This document shows positions 52,779 through 61,805 of a DNA stretch of 64,000 bases, piece by piece. The stretch comes from Arthrobacter alpinus. Its GTDB lineage: Bacteria; Actinomycetota; Actinomycetes; Actinomycetales; Micrococcaceae. The stretch is taken from contig NZ_CP012677.1 of the NCBI RefSeq assembly GCF_001294625.1, positions 62,001 to 126,000 on the forward strand, read 5' to 3'. The notes below the pieces were generated by a model that was not told the DNA's origin, ran no database searches, and saw only the letters and a list, made by a program, of their open reading frames with translations. The translations under genes and the position numbers were made by a program. Each line of letters begins with the position of its first letter. Position 1 is the first letter of the stretch.

Positions 52779-54232
52779 CTGTAACGCGCGACCAAGCAAT
52801 TGCAGTAATCGAGAAACTCGCGCCAACCCCCATGCTCATCGCCGGGGAATTCGTCGGAGGGAAAGGTTCGGGCGAACTGACCATCTCAGATCCCGCCCGT
52901 GACAGCACCATCATCGCTGTCCAATCCGCGTCCACAGACCAGCTGGGGCAGGCGGTTACAGCCGCGTCTGCAGCGCAACGAGAGTGGGAGAATGTTTCGC
53001 CCACCGACCGTGCCGCCACACTTCACCGGCTTGCCGACGCCATCGAAACGTGCGCCGATCAGTTCACGGCAGTCATTACTACCCAGCTCGGCTCGCCCGT
53101 CGGACTTTCCGAACGACTCCACGTTCGGCTAGCGGTCGCAGACATCAGGGCAGTCGCCGAGGCGCTGGTCTCCATGAAGTTTGAACAGCAGATTGGCGCC
53201 TCTATGGTGCTTGAGCGGGCCGCCGGAGTCGTATTCGCGATCACTCCATGGAATTATCCACTGCATCAAGTCGTGGCCAAGGTTGCACCTGCGATCGCAG
53301 CGGGGTGTTCCGTGATCCTGAAGCCCAGCGAAGAGGCACTCGGTGCCGCTGCCCTTTTCGCGCGCTGCGTCCAGGAGAGCGGACTACCTGCAGGAGTATT
53401 GAACGTCGTCGTCGGCGGAGGCAGAGAGATTGCCAATGAACTCGTTGGCCACCCTGGTATTGATGTAGTGTCCTTCACTGGCTCGACCGAAGTTGGCTCC
53501 GCGATCGCACGGCAAGCAGCAGGAACGATCACCCGCGTACACCTAGAGCTAGGGGGTAAATCACCCAGCCTAATTGCCCCAAGCGGCGACCTTACCACGG
53601 GTGTTAAAGTGACCCTAGCAAACTGTTTCCTGAACTCGGGTCAGAGCTGCAACGCATTGACTCGTCTCCTGGTACCCAGAGAGAACCTGAGCCAAGTAGA
53701 ACAGCAGATTCTTGGGTTGATGCCACGCCATCAGCCGGTGGACCCATGGTCGAATGGTGCCCGCATGGGTTCAGTCGTTTCGGTCGCACGCCAGGCCTCC
53801 ATCTGGAGCGATATTCAGGCCGCCAAAGACCGCGGTGACACGATTCTTGCAGGCGGCACGGGGCTCCCGGATGGCATCGAACGAGGGGCTTTCGTGCGGC
53901 CCACTGTCTTTTTCGACACGGACCCTAATAGCCCAATAGCGCAAGAAGAGGTCTTCGGCCCTGTTCTCACCGTTCTCGCCTACGACGATCTGAACCACGC
54001 CCTCGAACTGGCAAACGCAACCCGCTACGGGCTCGGCGGGAGTGTTTGGGCCTCGACGAACCACGAAGCGGCTGACATTGCACGCGAAATCCGTTCAGGC
54101 CAGGTAGATCTTAACGGCGGAGCATTCAACCCCGCCGCTCCTTTCGGTGGCTTCAAAGCATCAGGATACGGTCGAGAACTCGGCCGGTACGGGATTGCCA
54201 GCTTCATCGAACCGCAGTCGCTGCAGAACTGA
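52775..54232 (+). CDS. Aldehyde dehydrogenase, set 2
   Basis: A 485-residue aldehyde dehydrogenase with AITPWNYPLHQVVAK, HLELGGKSPSL and the nucleophile cysteine in LNSGQSCNALTR. The ATG overlaps the MaoC stop (ATGA); an upstream frame exists but is a less natural start. It is a clear paralogue of the set-1 enzyme, and the end SGYGREFG/SGYGRELG is shared by both. Confidence 0.9.
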   Translation: MTVTRDQAIAVIEKLAPTPMLIAGEFVGGKGSGELTISDPARDSTIIAVQSASTDQLGQAVTAASAAQREWENVSPTDRAATLHRLADAIETCADQFTAVITTQLGSPVGLSERLHVRLAVADIRAVAEALVSMKFEQQIGASMVLERAAGVVFAITPWNYPLHQVVAKVAPAIAAGCSVILKPSEEALGAAALFARCVQESGLPAGVLNVVVGGGREIANELVGHPGIDVVSFTGSTEVGSAIARQAAGTITRVHLELGGKSPSLIAPSGDLTTGVKVTLANCFLNSGQSCNALTRLLVPRENLSQVEQQILGLMPRHQPVDPWSNGARMGSVVSVARQASIWSDIQAAKDRGDTILAGGTGLPDGIERGAFVRPTVFFDTDPNSPIAQEEVFGPVLTVLAYDDLNHALELANATRYGLGGSVWASTNHEAADIAREIRSGQVDLNGGAFNPAAPFGGFKASGYGRELGRYGIASFIEPQSLQN

Positions 54233-54245
54233 TCGGAGATACAAA

Positions 54246-55031
54246 ATGTCTTACTTCATCATCGACCACCCGCGCCCGGGACTGGCGATCGCCACAATTA
54301 ACCGACCCGAGAAGCTAAATACGATGACCGGGCCGCTTCTTGAGGAAGCGGTAGAACAGTTCGCCGCCCTCGACCGTGATCCTGAAACTCGAGTTCTCAT
54401 CCTTACCGGAGCAGGACGCGCGTTCTGCGCAGGGGGTGACCTCAGCGAGGGCCCCGGGGGCGCTGTGACTGCGGGTCTATCGGGAGAAGCCGCCGGGGAC
54501 CTCCTTCTCGATTTTATGAAGACAAGCACAATCCTCAGCAAAGGAAACTTCACCACCATCGCCGCAGTCAATGGAGCTTGCGCAGGTGCTGGACTTTCTT
54601 GGGCAGCGGCATGTGATCTGCGAGTAAGCGCCTCGGCCGCAAGATTTAATACAGCTTTTCTAAATGCCGGCCTCTCAGGGGATTTCGGAGGCTACTGGTT
54701 TCTTGAACGCCTCATCGGACGAGGACGAGCTATTGACCTATACCTTCGGCCGCGACCATTCGATGCTCAGGAAGCCCTCGACATTGGTTTCGTATCCGCT
54801 GTCGTACACAACGCTCTTGAAAGCGCGTCGGAAATCGCAGATAAGCTTCTTGACTGTGCCCCCATTGCGCTTCAATCGATGAAACGGAATTTCGTGGACT
54901 CCAGTTTGCCGCTTGGTGAATACCTCACTCAGGAGGCGCACCGGCACTCCGCTTGCGTGGACGCGAACGACGCAGCAGAAGCGGCGCGGGCGTTCGTGGA
55001 GAAGCGTGCTCCCCATTTTGTTGGTCGCTGA
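54246..55031 (+). CDS. Crotonase-family isomerase, set 2
   Basis: A 261-residue PaaG-type isomerase, close to the set-1 protein at 45414: NRPEKLNTMTG, GRAFCAGGDLSEGPGG, and D146 in AGLSGDFGGYWFLERL. It lacks the two hydratase glutamates. The start ATG at 54246 has CGGAG upstream. It follows the aldehyde dehydrogenase by 13 bases and lies in the same operon. Confidence 0.86.
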   Translation: MSYFIIDHPRPGLAIATINRPEKLNTMTGPLLEEAVEQFAALDRDPETRVLILTGAGRAFCAGGDLSEGPGGAVTAGLSGEAAGDLLLDFMKTSTILSKGNFTTIAAVNGACAGAGLSWAAACDLRVSASAARFNTAFLNAGLSGDFGGYWFLERLIGRGRAIDLYLRPRPFDAQEALDIGFVSAVVHNALESASEIADKLLDCAPIALQSMKRNFVDSSLPLGEYLTQEAHRHSACVDANDAAEAARAFVEKRAPHFVGR

Positions 55032-55739
55032 ATGCTCCCATCTATGGAAAATGATCTTATGAACATTACTCAAGAATTTGGTGAGGATGTCCCAACCGAT
55101 AGACTCTCATCGATGCCGAATGTCCAGTCTGAGAAGCCAAGACGCAAGTCTCCCTCGCGCGTAACATCTGTCAATACGCGCGACGCGATCGTAGCGGCTG
55201 CAGTGAGCGCATTCTACGATAATGGATATCATGGCACTGCGATACGTGAGATCGCGTCGCGTGCGGACCTCTCGTTGTCGGCTCTGTACCACTACTTCGC
55301 GTCAAAGCAGGAACTGCTGGCAGGCATTATTGACGGTTTCATGGTCGAATCCGTTCGGGTGATCGACGCGGCGGTACAGTCCGCTGGTGCAGATCCTGGG
55401 GCTCGACTCCGTGCCGCGGCTCGCACCCAAGTCCACCGAAACGCCACTAACATTGCGCTGAGCTTCATCACCAACAGTGAGATCCGGAGTCTCGAAGGCG
55501 CAAATCAACTACGCCACATCGGTCATAGGGATCAGATTCAGGCACTTTTTGACGATGCGGTCATGGACGGAAGGAAGCAAAGGCTGTTCGATGTCACATA
55601 CCCGAAGGAAGCCAGCCGTGCGATCGTCACAATGTGCACCGCCGTCGCAACATGGTACCGGCCCACCGGGCCGCTCACTCCTGACGAAGTTGCCGACCGC
55701 TACGGTGAGTACGCACTGAATCTGGTGAACGCAAGCTAG
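55032..55739 (+). CDS. TetR-family regulator, set 2
   Basis: A 235-residue TetR protein that starts directly after the crotonase stop, with other in-frame ATGs at 55047 and 55062. The N-terminal ~45 residues are disordered and basic. The helix-turn-helix reads FYDNGYHGTAIREIASRADL and YHYFASKQELL. The ligand-binding half is parallel to the set-1 regulator: AIVTMCTAVATWYRPTGPLT versus AIVTMCTSVASWFKTDGDLS. It probably acts on the palindromes at 51645 and 51712 and responds to a CoA ester. Confidence 0.85.
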   Translation: MLPSMENDLMNITQEFGEDVPTDRLSSMPNVQSEKPRRKSPSRVTSVNTRDAIVAAAVSAFYDNGYHGTAIREIASRADLSLSALYHYFASKQELLAGIIDGFMVESVRVIDAAVQSAGADPGARLRAAARTQVHRNATNIALSFITNSEIRSLEGANQLRHIGHRDQIQALFDDAVMDGRKQRLFDVTYPKEASRAIVTMCTAVATWYRPTGPLTPDEVADRYGEYALNLVNAS

Positions 55740-56904
55740 CTCACATCGGGTCACTAATTGCGCAGCTCGAAGCCGAACGACGCCCATGTGTATTCGCAGA
55801 GCAGAACCCAAAACTATGCCATTTTCGCTCTTGGATATTGGTTGGCCCGGGGCCGGCTGGCAGATTGGTGCCACGCTTGGCTGGGTGCGACTCGCTCATT
55901 TTAAGGCCCACTCCGCTGGCTTGATAGAAGGTTGTCCGGCCCGGCCATAAGTTTGGGCAGTGACCCACTAGCGAACTGCCTCGGCGTGACTCTCCTCGGA
56001 TTGGCACTATAGAAGCCGGTCCGAAGGAAGAGCTTTAGATGACCATCGTGACCATCGTGACCAGCCAGGACACCCATGTAATAAACGTGGACACCCATGC
56101 CAACCCGGGCACCGCCGCCATGCTTGCCTTGGCGACCGGTCCAGTCGTTGACATCGCCACTTTTACGGCAAGGCTGCCGAGCATCGCCCGGCCCACCGGC
56201 TGGATAGGCAGGCGGTACTCAGCCGGACAGGTCTAGGTCATCGTGGAGGGCACTAATGCCTGCGGCGCCTGCCTGACACGGGCGCTCCGTGGGGCCGGGT
56301 CCAGTGTTTGTGACGTGCACCCACAAAGGATCTCGTAGCGGGGTGGGGTACAAAATTCAATTGATGCGGTGACAGCAGCACAGTCTATCCTTGGCATAGA
56401 GGTCGATTCCTTGCTCGGGCCCAGTGCAGATTGTGGCCGGAGCTTTTAGCAGATCCGCTTGGAAATGCGCGCAAGATAATGGATCGTCAAGGGTCAGCTG
56501 AGTGCTCGGGAGTAACCGCGATTACCCGGACTACCGTACTAGAAGTCGATGCCGGGAATCATTCAGGCGTCTCTTTCCAGCAGACTCTTTTTGTGCCCCG
56601 ATTGTTCCGCCTAACGACAGCGACACGCCCTTAGCCAGCATGAGGCGTGTCGGGTGGCCTGAACTTACGTCAGATCAGCAATATCGGATGTTCGGATGTA
56701 ATTCCTAGTACGCTGACTCAGATGATTTTAGGGTGAAATAGCATATTGAAGAATGCCGGGCTCGAAGTCGCGCGCAAGCCGGTGCGGAGTTCCCACCACG
56801 TCATACAAAACTCATACTTTTGAAGACCCAACGACCATAATTTAGTATCTTGCATCGTTGCAATGACGCCATGCGGGAACAGGCCAAAAGGGCCTATAGG
56901 CAAC
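55740..56904. other. Decayed region between catabolic and sugar operons
   Basis: About 1.2 kb with no intact gene. It contains a transposase fragment (separate entry) and a short AGGCC-AAAAG-GGCCT hairpin at 56881-56895. The mixture of broken frames suggests an old recombination site. Confidence 0.5.
56039..56338 (+). pseudogene. Fragment of an IS110-type transposase
   Basis: A frame from an ATG at 56039 with a DTH motif (VDTHANPGTAAML), broken by an in-frame TAG at 56234-56236, then continuing IVEGTNACGACLTRALR and AGSSVCDVHP up to a stop at 56336-56338. The VEGT...GACLTRALRGAG pattern is that of IS110 transposases (VEGTGSYGAGLAR). It covers only the first third of such a protein, with the catalytic C-terminus lost. 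A leading repeat ACCATCGTG occurs twice. The element is inactive. Confidence 0.55.
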
Positions 56905-56979
56905 TCAAAATGGCCGCTTGTTGGTGAAGCGGGGTTCGTAGGCGTTGATAACTGACGAAGGGTTTTGAGCTCTTGACAT
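56905..56979 (-). CDS. Candidate 24-residue micropeptide, copy B, with shared NAYEPRFT core
   Basis: A short frame (ATG 56979 to TGA 56905) reading MSRAQNPSSVINAYEPRFT and ending NKRPF. It matches copy A at V10 and residues 12-19 without gaps. The 5' flank shares CTGCAGGTCAGAG and a further weakly conserved ~85 bases up to 57065. The tails after T19 differ, as in a peptide with a conserved core. See the findings for tests. Confidence 0.45.
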   Translation of the reverse strand: MSRAQNPSSVINAYEPRFTNKRPF

Positions 56980-57065
56980 GCTCTGACCTGCAGCAATAGA
57001 TTCCACTGCTAATTCTGCGAAACTCTTTGGCTAGCCGTCTCGTCGAGCAGTTTCGGTTGGAATTC

Positions 57066-57288
57066 CACAGATGTTCAGCGGTTGGATTGGTTGCTGTCAT
57101 CACGTTTTTCGCTTGTTCACCAATTTATGAGAGCTTGGCAGGAGCTGAGTTGCGTTCATTCATCAGGGTGTACCTCGGGGCAGGGGAGTGGCTGGTGGTT
57201 GTCTTGTCAATGGTTCCATTGATGGGACCGACTAAAATTGTCATTAGCACTGTGAGTCGATGGTTCACATATTTGATGCGAATCGTGT
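57066..57288. other. Short spacer before the sugar kinase gene end
   Basis: No supported gene. A frame of 101 residues starting at 57027 overlaps the kinase gene and has no ribosome site. Confidence 0.35.
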
Positions 57289-58116
57289 CTAGGGCAGGTC
57301 CGTTCGGCCAGCGCTCTGTGCTGCTCCAATGACGCCGGCAGAATTGTGCAATTGAGCTGGTCTAATAGGTGTGGCCAGACGTATCTGCGGGAGAAATTCT
57401 TCATGCCGGACTGAGATTCCGCCGCCTATGATGATCAGGTCGGGGGAGAATAAGAACTCTACATGCGATAGGTATTGCTGGAGGCGCGAGGAGTAGTCAA
57501 TCCAGCTCAGTCCTTCATTTTCGCGCGCGACTGCTGAGGTTGTGGTTTCGGCCTTGAGTCCGCCAATTTCTAGGTGGCCCAGTTCAAGGTTGGGTACAAG
57601 GTTCCCGTTGATCATCAGGGCCGAACCGATTCCTGTGCCGAGGGTGAGGACTAGTACCGCTCCTTTGTGCCCTTTTCCTGCGCCGTGGCTTGTTTCAGCC
57701 TGGCCGGCAGCATCAGCGTCGTTAACGACATGGACCGTTCGTTGGAGTGCTTCTTCGAGGAGCATTTCAACTTTCTGACCGATCCATTCGTCGCTGATGT
57801 TGGCTGCTGAAAAGGCTGTTCCCTGTCGGATGATGGCAGGGAATGCGACTCCCACGGCAGCGAATTGCGATGGAGTGGTTTCCCAGGATTGAACATCAGC
57901 GACTATTGCGCGCACAGCTTTAGCAATGGCTGCGGGGTTGGCCGGCTGGGGTGTATGTTGCTGGGCGATAGGGCTGACGAGGGTTCCGGTCGTCGTGTTC
58001 ACCACCCCGTATTTGATGGCGGTGCCGCCAACGTCGATGCCGATGCGCAGGGAGTCGTGGGTAGTTTTCTCCAAGGAGGGTCCATTCGTTGTTGCAGTGC
58101 TGGGTTGGATGTGCAA
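57289..58116 (-). CDS. ppgK: ROK-family glucokinase, polyphosphate-glucokinase-like
   Basis: A ROK sugar kinase of up to 275 residues. The ATP/polyphosphate site reads RIGIDVGGTAIKYGVV, the catalytic aspartate lies in VHVVNDADAAG, and ELGHLEIGG is the ROK metal/substrate region. The DVGGTxIK start and size fit polyphosphate glucokinase of actinobacteria. A TTG at 58116 is only the longest option and lies at the edge of a hairpin; a start further in, such as the TTG at 58074, is possible. It would phosphorylate glucose released by the upstream glucosidase. Confidence 0.75.
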   Translation of the reverse strand: MHIQPSTATTNGPSLEKTTHDSLRIGIDVGGTAIKYGVVNTTTGTLVSPIAQQHTPQPANPAAIAKAVRAIVADVQSWETTPSQFAAVGVAFPAIIRQGTAFSAANISDEWIGQKVEMLLEEALQRTVHVVNDADAAGQAETSHGAGKGHKGAVLVLTLGTGIGSALMINGNLVPNLELGHLEIGGLKAETTTSAVARENEGLSWIDYSSRLQQYLSHVEFLFSPDLIIIGGGISVRHEEFLPQIRLATPIRPAQLHNSAGVIGAAQSAGRTDLP

Positions 58117-58162
58117 CGGACACTGCCGCCCGCCCCAGATTCTGTGCGGGCGGCAGTGTCCG
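58117..58162 (-). terminator. Strong 17-bp hairpin between the glucosidase and kinase genes
   Basis: Arms of 17 bases around a 12-base loop pair perfectly (left arm begins CGGACACTGCC, right arm ends GGCAGTGTCCG). No T-run follows. Such hairpins act as terminators in actinobacteria, or lower expression of the downstream kinase. Confidence 0.7.
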
Positions 58163-58181
58163 GCTTATTGGTTCGCAGGTT

Positions 58182-59855
58182 CTAAACGAGCCAAGCGGTG
58201 GCGTCGGCGGGCAGCTTGCCATCTTCCAAAGGAACGCTGCTCAGCGCTACTGTTCCTTCGGGGAGCTCGATGGCGGTCGTGCCGAAGTTGGTGATGACGT
58301 TCCAGCGGTTGGGACGGGCGAAGTGCAGCACGTCAGGGTTGCTGTTGGTGATCCAGGCAAGCTCCTCGGAAGTTTGCAACGATCTGCGCAGGTCCAAGGC
58401 CTTGCGGTACATGTTCAGCGTTGAGCCTTCCAATGCGTTTTGGACCGAAACTGCGTGCTGGGCAAACCACGCAGGCTGTGGGAGGTGTGCTTTGGCGCTG
58501 CTGAACCCAAACGAAGTCTCTGAGCTGGTCCAGGGCAGCGGTACCCGGCAGCCGTCACGACCCTTCTCAATGCCTTTGTTGCGGAAGAACGCGGGATCTT
58601 GGCGATCGGCGTCGGGGATGTCAGCCACCTCATGCAGGCCCAGTTCCTCGCCCTGATACAGATAAGCCGAACCTGGTAGTGCCAGCATAAAGAGGGTCGC
58701 TGCTTTAGCGCGGCGCAGACCGAGCTCGCGGTTCAGCTCAGTCGGGGCTCCGCCTGCCAGGATCCAGTCCTTGCCGTCTTGGGTCTTTGCTGGATCTGCC
58801 AGCTTCGGCAGCCCGTAGCGGGTGGCGTGGCGCACCACGTCGTGGTTGGAGAAGACCCAGGTGGAGGAAGCGCCGGTGGCGACAGACTCCGCCAGATTCT
58901 TCGTGACGATCGAGGCGTAGGAATCTGCCTCAAAATCCGCCATGAGGAGATCAAAGTTGAACGCCTGGCCCAAACCTTCGGTGGAGGCGTAACGGGCACG
59001 GCGGGACTGGTCCACCCAGGCTTCGGCAACTGCTGTGCGCGGAGGGTTGTACTCGTTGAACAGGGCCCGCCACTCGGCATAAATTTCGTGAACCTCGTCC
59101 CTGTCCCACAAGGGGTTTGTGCCGTTGTTCAGTTTCTCCAGTTGGAGAATCTGTGCTTGGGACGGCAGTGGTTCGGTCAGGTCCTTCATCAAGGCGTGCG
59201 CCACATCGATGCGGAAGCCGTCAACGCCCCGGTCCGACCAGAAGCGCAGTGTTTTCAGGAAATCGTCGCGGATCTCCCTATTGGCCCAGTTGAAGTCGGG
59301 TTGTTCGGAGGCGAAGAGGTGAAGGTACCACTGGCCGTCGGGAACCTGGGTCCAGGCCGGTCCGCCAAAGACGGAGACCCAGTCCGACGGTGGCAGCTCG
59401 CCGTTGGTGCCTTGTCCGTCACGGAAGATGTAACGGGCGCGGGCCGCGGAGCCCTTCTCCGCTGCGAGGGCTTCCTGGAACCATGCGTGCTGGTTCGAGG
59501 AGTGGTTGGGGACGATATCCACGATGAGCTTGATGCCGGCTGCGTGCAGGGTCTCTGTCATCTCATCAAAGTCAACCAGAGTGCCCAAACGGGGGTCAAC
59601 GTTGCGGTAATCGGCTACATCGTATCCGCCGTCGGCGAGCTCGGAGGGGTAGAAGGGGCTGAGCCAGACTGCGTCCACACCTAGTTCTTTCAGGTAGGGA
59701 ACCTTGGCTGTGATGCCCTTGATGTCGCCGAGTCCGTCAGCATCCGCATCGTAGAAGCTGCGAGGGTAGATCTGGTAAACAGCGGCTTGGCGCCACCAAT
59801 GCGGATCAACGACAAGCAGATCCGGCGAGGGGGCGGAAAGCGTAGAAGCAGACAT
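58182..59855 (-). CDS. GH13 alpha-glucosidase
   Basis: A 557-residue glycoside hydrolase of family 13. Conserved region I is IVDIVPNHSS; region II, with the catalytic nucleophile, is GFRIDVAHALM; region III with the acid/base glutamate is TAVAEAWVD; region IV is VFSNHDVVR. These fit an intracellular alpha-glucosidase that frees glucose from short alpha-glucosides. No signal peptide is present. The start ATG has AAAAAGGAA upstream. It follows the permease genes by 54 bases. Confidence 0.88.
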   Translation of the reverse strand: MSASTLSAPSPDLLVVDPHWWRQAAVYQIYPRSFYDADADGLGDIKGITAKVPYLKELGVDAVWLSPFYPSELADGGYDVADYRNVDPRLGTLVDFDEMTETLHAAGIKLIVDIVPNHSSNQHAWFQEALAAEKGSAARARYIFRDGQGTNGELPPSDWVSVFGGPAWTQVPDGQWYLHLFASEQPDFNWANREIRDDFLKTLRFWSDRGVDGFRIDVAHALMKDLTEPLPSQAQILQLEKLNNGTNPLWDRDEVHEIYAEWRALFNEYNPPRTAVAEAWVDQSRRARYASTEGLGQAFNFDLLMADFEADSYASIVTKNLAESVATGASSTWVFSNHDVVRHATRYGLPKLADPAKTQDGKDWILAGGAPTELNRELGLRRAKAATLFMLALPGSAYLYQGEELGLHEVADIPDADRQDPAFFRNKGIEKGRDGCRVPLPWTSSETSFGFSSAKAHLPQPAWFAQHAVSVQNALEGSTLNMYRKALDLRRSLQTSEELAWITNSNPDVLHFARPNRWNVITNFGTTAIELPEGTVALSSVPLEDGKLPADATAWLV

Positions 59856-59909
59856 GGAATGTTCCTTTTTCAGTAGTGCGTTTTTTGTGGGTCGTTGAGG
59901 TGCAGGGTG

Positions 59910-60824
59910 CTATTTGACAGCGCCGCGCATGACGCCGGACATGATCCAGCGCTGTGCGAAAAGGTAGACGAGCAGCGTTGGTGCCAAAGCCATGAGGTAG
60001 GAAGCGAAGGCAAGGGAATAGTTGGTGTTGAACTGGCCTTGGAACAACTGCTGGACCACTGGCAGGGTTTGCAATGCGGGGTCGGCTATGAGCATCTGGG
60101 GGAGCAGGAAGTCGTTCCAGGAGCCCAGGAAGGCGAAGATGCCCACGGTGGCGCTCATGGGGGCGAGCAGCGGGAAAATGACTTTACGGAACGTCTGCCA
60201 AGTGCTCGCGCCATCGAGCCTTGCCGCTTCTTCCAGCTCGATCGGGATGGACTTCAGGAAGGCGATGAAGAGTAGTGAGTTGAAGGAGATGCCACCCACG
60301 ATGTGGATGAACGCCACGCCCAGCGGGTTGTCGATGCCGAACATGGCCGTCTGCTTGATCAAGGGAAGGATCACTACCGGGAAGGGCACAAACATGGCCG
60401 AGAGCAGGTAGATGTAGGAGAGTCGGAAGAATTTCCGGTCCCAATTGCGCACAATGGCGTAGGCCACCATGGAGCTGGCGCCCAGGGCGCCCAGCACCGA
60501 AATGACGGTGATGAAGGCCGTGGACATGAAGGCGGCAGGGTAATTTGTCATCTCAAAGGCTTGTCCGAAGTTTCCCCACTGGGGATCCGTGGGCCAGGCG
60601 AAGCCGGTTCCGGAGGCTGCTTGTTCGGGGGATTTCAGGGCCATGCTGATGGTGAAGTACAGCGGCACCAGGATGGTCAGGGATGCCACGAGCATCAGCG
60701 CTGTCATCCACCAGTTGATCTTGTAGCCCTCACGGTTCATCCGGCGAATCTTGGTGGGTCGGGGTACATCCAGTTGTGCCGGGCCGTGGAGTTCTGGCTG
60801 CAGTTCCGTCAATGGTGTTGTCAT
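59910..60824 (-). CDS. Sugar ABC transporter permease, MalG-type
   Basis: A 304-residue inner-membrane permease with six helices. The EAA loop, which contacts the ATPase, is ELEEAARLDGASTWQTFRKV followed by IFPLLAP. The preferred start, ATG 60824, overlaps the stop of the other permease by one base, and GGGAGG lies upstream. A longer frame to 61109 is antisense-like. The ATPase is not encoded nearby; in actinobacteria a shared MsiK-type ATPase often serves such importers. Confidence 0.88.
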   Translation of the reverse strand: MTTPLTELQPELHGPAQLDVPRPTKIRRMNREGYKINWWMTALMLVASLTILVPLYFTISMALKSPEQAASGTGFAWPTDPQWGNFGQAFEMTNYPAAFMSTAFITVISVLGALGASSMVAYAIVRNWDRKFFRLSYIYLLSAMFVPFPVVILPLIKQTAMFGIDNPLGVAFIHIVGGISFNSLLFIAFLKSIPIELEEAARLDGASTWQTFRKVIFPLLAPMSATVGIFAFLGSWNDFLLPQMLIADPALQTLPVVQQLFQGQFNTNYSLAFASYLMALAPTLLVYLFAQRWIMSGVMRGAVK

Positions 60825-61786
60825 TACAGTGAAACCTCCCGACGGCGCAGAATTTGCAGCTGCAGCAGTGAAATGATGAGCGTGATGATGAAGAAGATGA
60901 TGGCGTTGGCCATTTGGTAGGAGTAGTCGCCGCCAGCAAAGCCGGAGAAGATGCGCATGGCAACTGATTGGGTGGCCGTTCCGGGACCGCCGCCGGTCAA
61001 GGCGACAATGATCTCGTAGGTGCCCAAGTAGCCCTTGAATCCAAGGATGATGTTGATGACGACGTATCCAGCGATCAGGGGAAGAGAGATGCTGCGCACT
61101 TGGCGCCATGCTCCTGCCCCGTCCAGGGAGGCTGCCTCAAAGAGGTCCGGTGAGATGCTTTGCAGGCCTGCTAGGTAGATGATGGTGGCTCCGGGGGCGG
61201 CTTGCCAGACGGTAACGAAAACGATCGCCGCCCAAGCCCAGTGCTCATTGGCCAGGATGCTCGTGGCCAGCGGGGCGATTCCCAAACTGTCAGCGATGGT
61301 CGGCACGGTGTTGGAAAACAGGTAGTTGAAGACATAGGCAATGATCAGTCCCGAGAGCACCATGGGGATGAAGTAGATGCCGCGGATCCCGGTCTTCCAT
61401 TTGATTCGGGAGTTCAGGCCGAGAGCCAACAGCAGGGCCACTACGTTCACGGTAATGGTTGCCACGATGGCGAAGAAGAAGGTGAACGCGTACGAGGCAA
61501 GTATTTCCGGGTCGGTAAAGATGTTCTGGAAGTTCCGCAGGCCCACCATTTTCCAGTCGCCGTAGCCGGCGTAGTTGGTGAAGCTGAAGAAGCCACCAAT
61601 GACGGCCGGGACGGTGCTGAACAATGCGAACAGCAGCAGGACCGGGATGATCATCCAGTAGTAGGTCGGATCGACCTTGCGGCTGGGGCGCAGCTGCTGC
61701 GCAACTGCGAGAGTGGAGGCTTTCCTGTTCTTCTTTTTATCGGTGCTGGGCATCTCTGGCGCGCTGACGTCGGCTGGGACGGTCAT
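60824..61786 (-). CDS. Sugar ABC transporter permease, MalF-type
   Basis: A 320-residue permease with an N-terminal helix near residues 45-65 and five more. The EAA loop reads DLFEAASLDGAGAWRQVRSI. The start ATG at 61786 has AAGGAGAG upstream. It lies between the binding-protein gene and the MalG-type permease in one transcript. Confidence 0.88.
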   Translation of the reverse strand: MTVPADVSAPEMPSTDKKKNRKASTLAVAQQLRPSRKVDPTYYWMIIPVLLLFALFSTVPAVIGGFFSFTNYAGYGDWKMVGLRNFQNIFTDPEILASYAFTFFFAIVATITVNVVALLLALGLNSRIKWKTGIRGIYFIPMVLSGLIIAYVFNYLFSNTVPTIADSLGIAPLATSILANEHWAWAAIVFVTVWQAAPGATIIYLAGLQSISPDLFEAASLDGAGAWRQVRSISLPLIAGYVVINIILGFKGYLGTYEIIVALTGGGPGTATQSVAMRIFSGFAGGDYSYQMANAIIFFIITLIISLLQLQILRRREVSL

Positions 61787-61805
61787 GATTCTCTCCTTCA
61801 AGGGA

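Noticed and set aside
57027..57332. A 101-residue hydrophobic plus-strand frame
   Set aside because: Overlaps the kinase gene, has no ribosome site, and lies partly in a repeated element.
58779..59684. A 301-residue plus-strand frame
   Set aside because: Antisense to the GH13 glucosidase, which has all four conserved regions.
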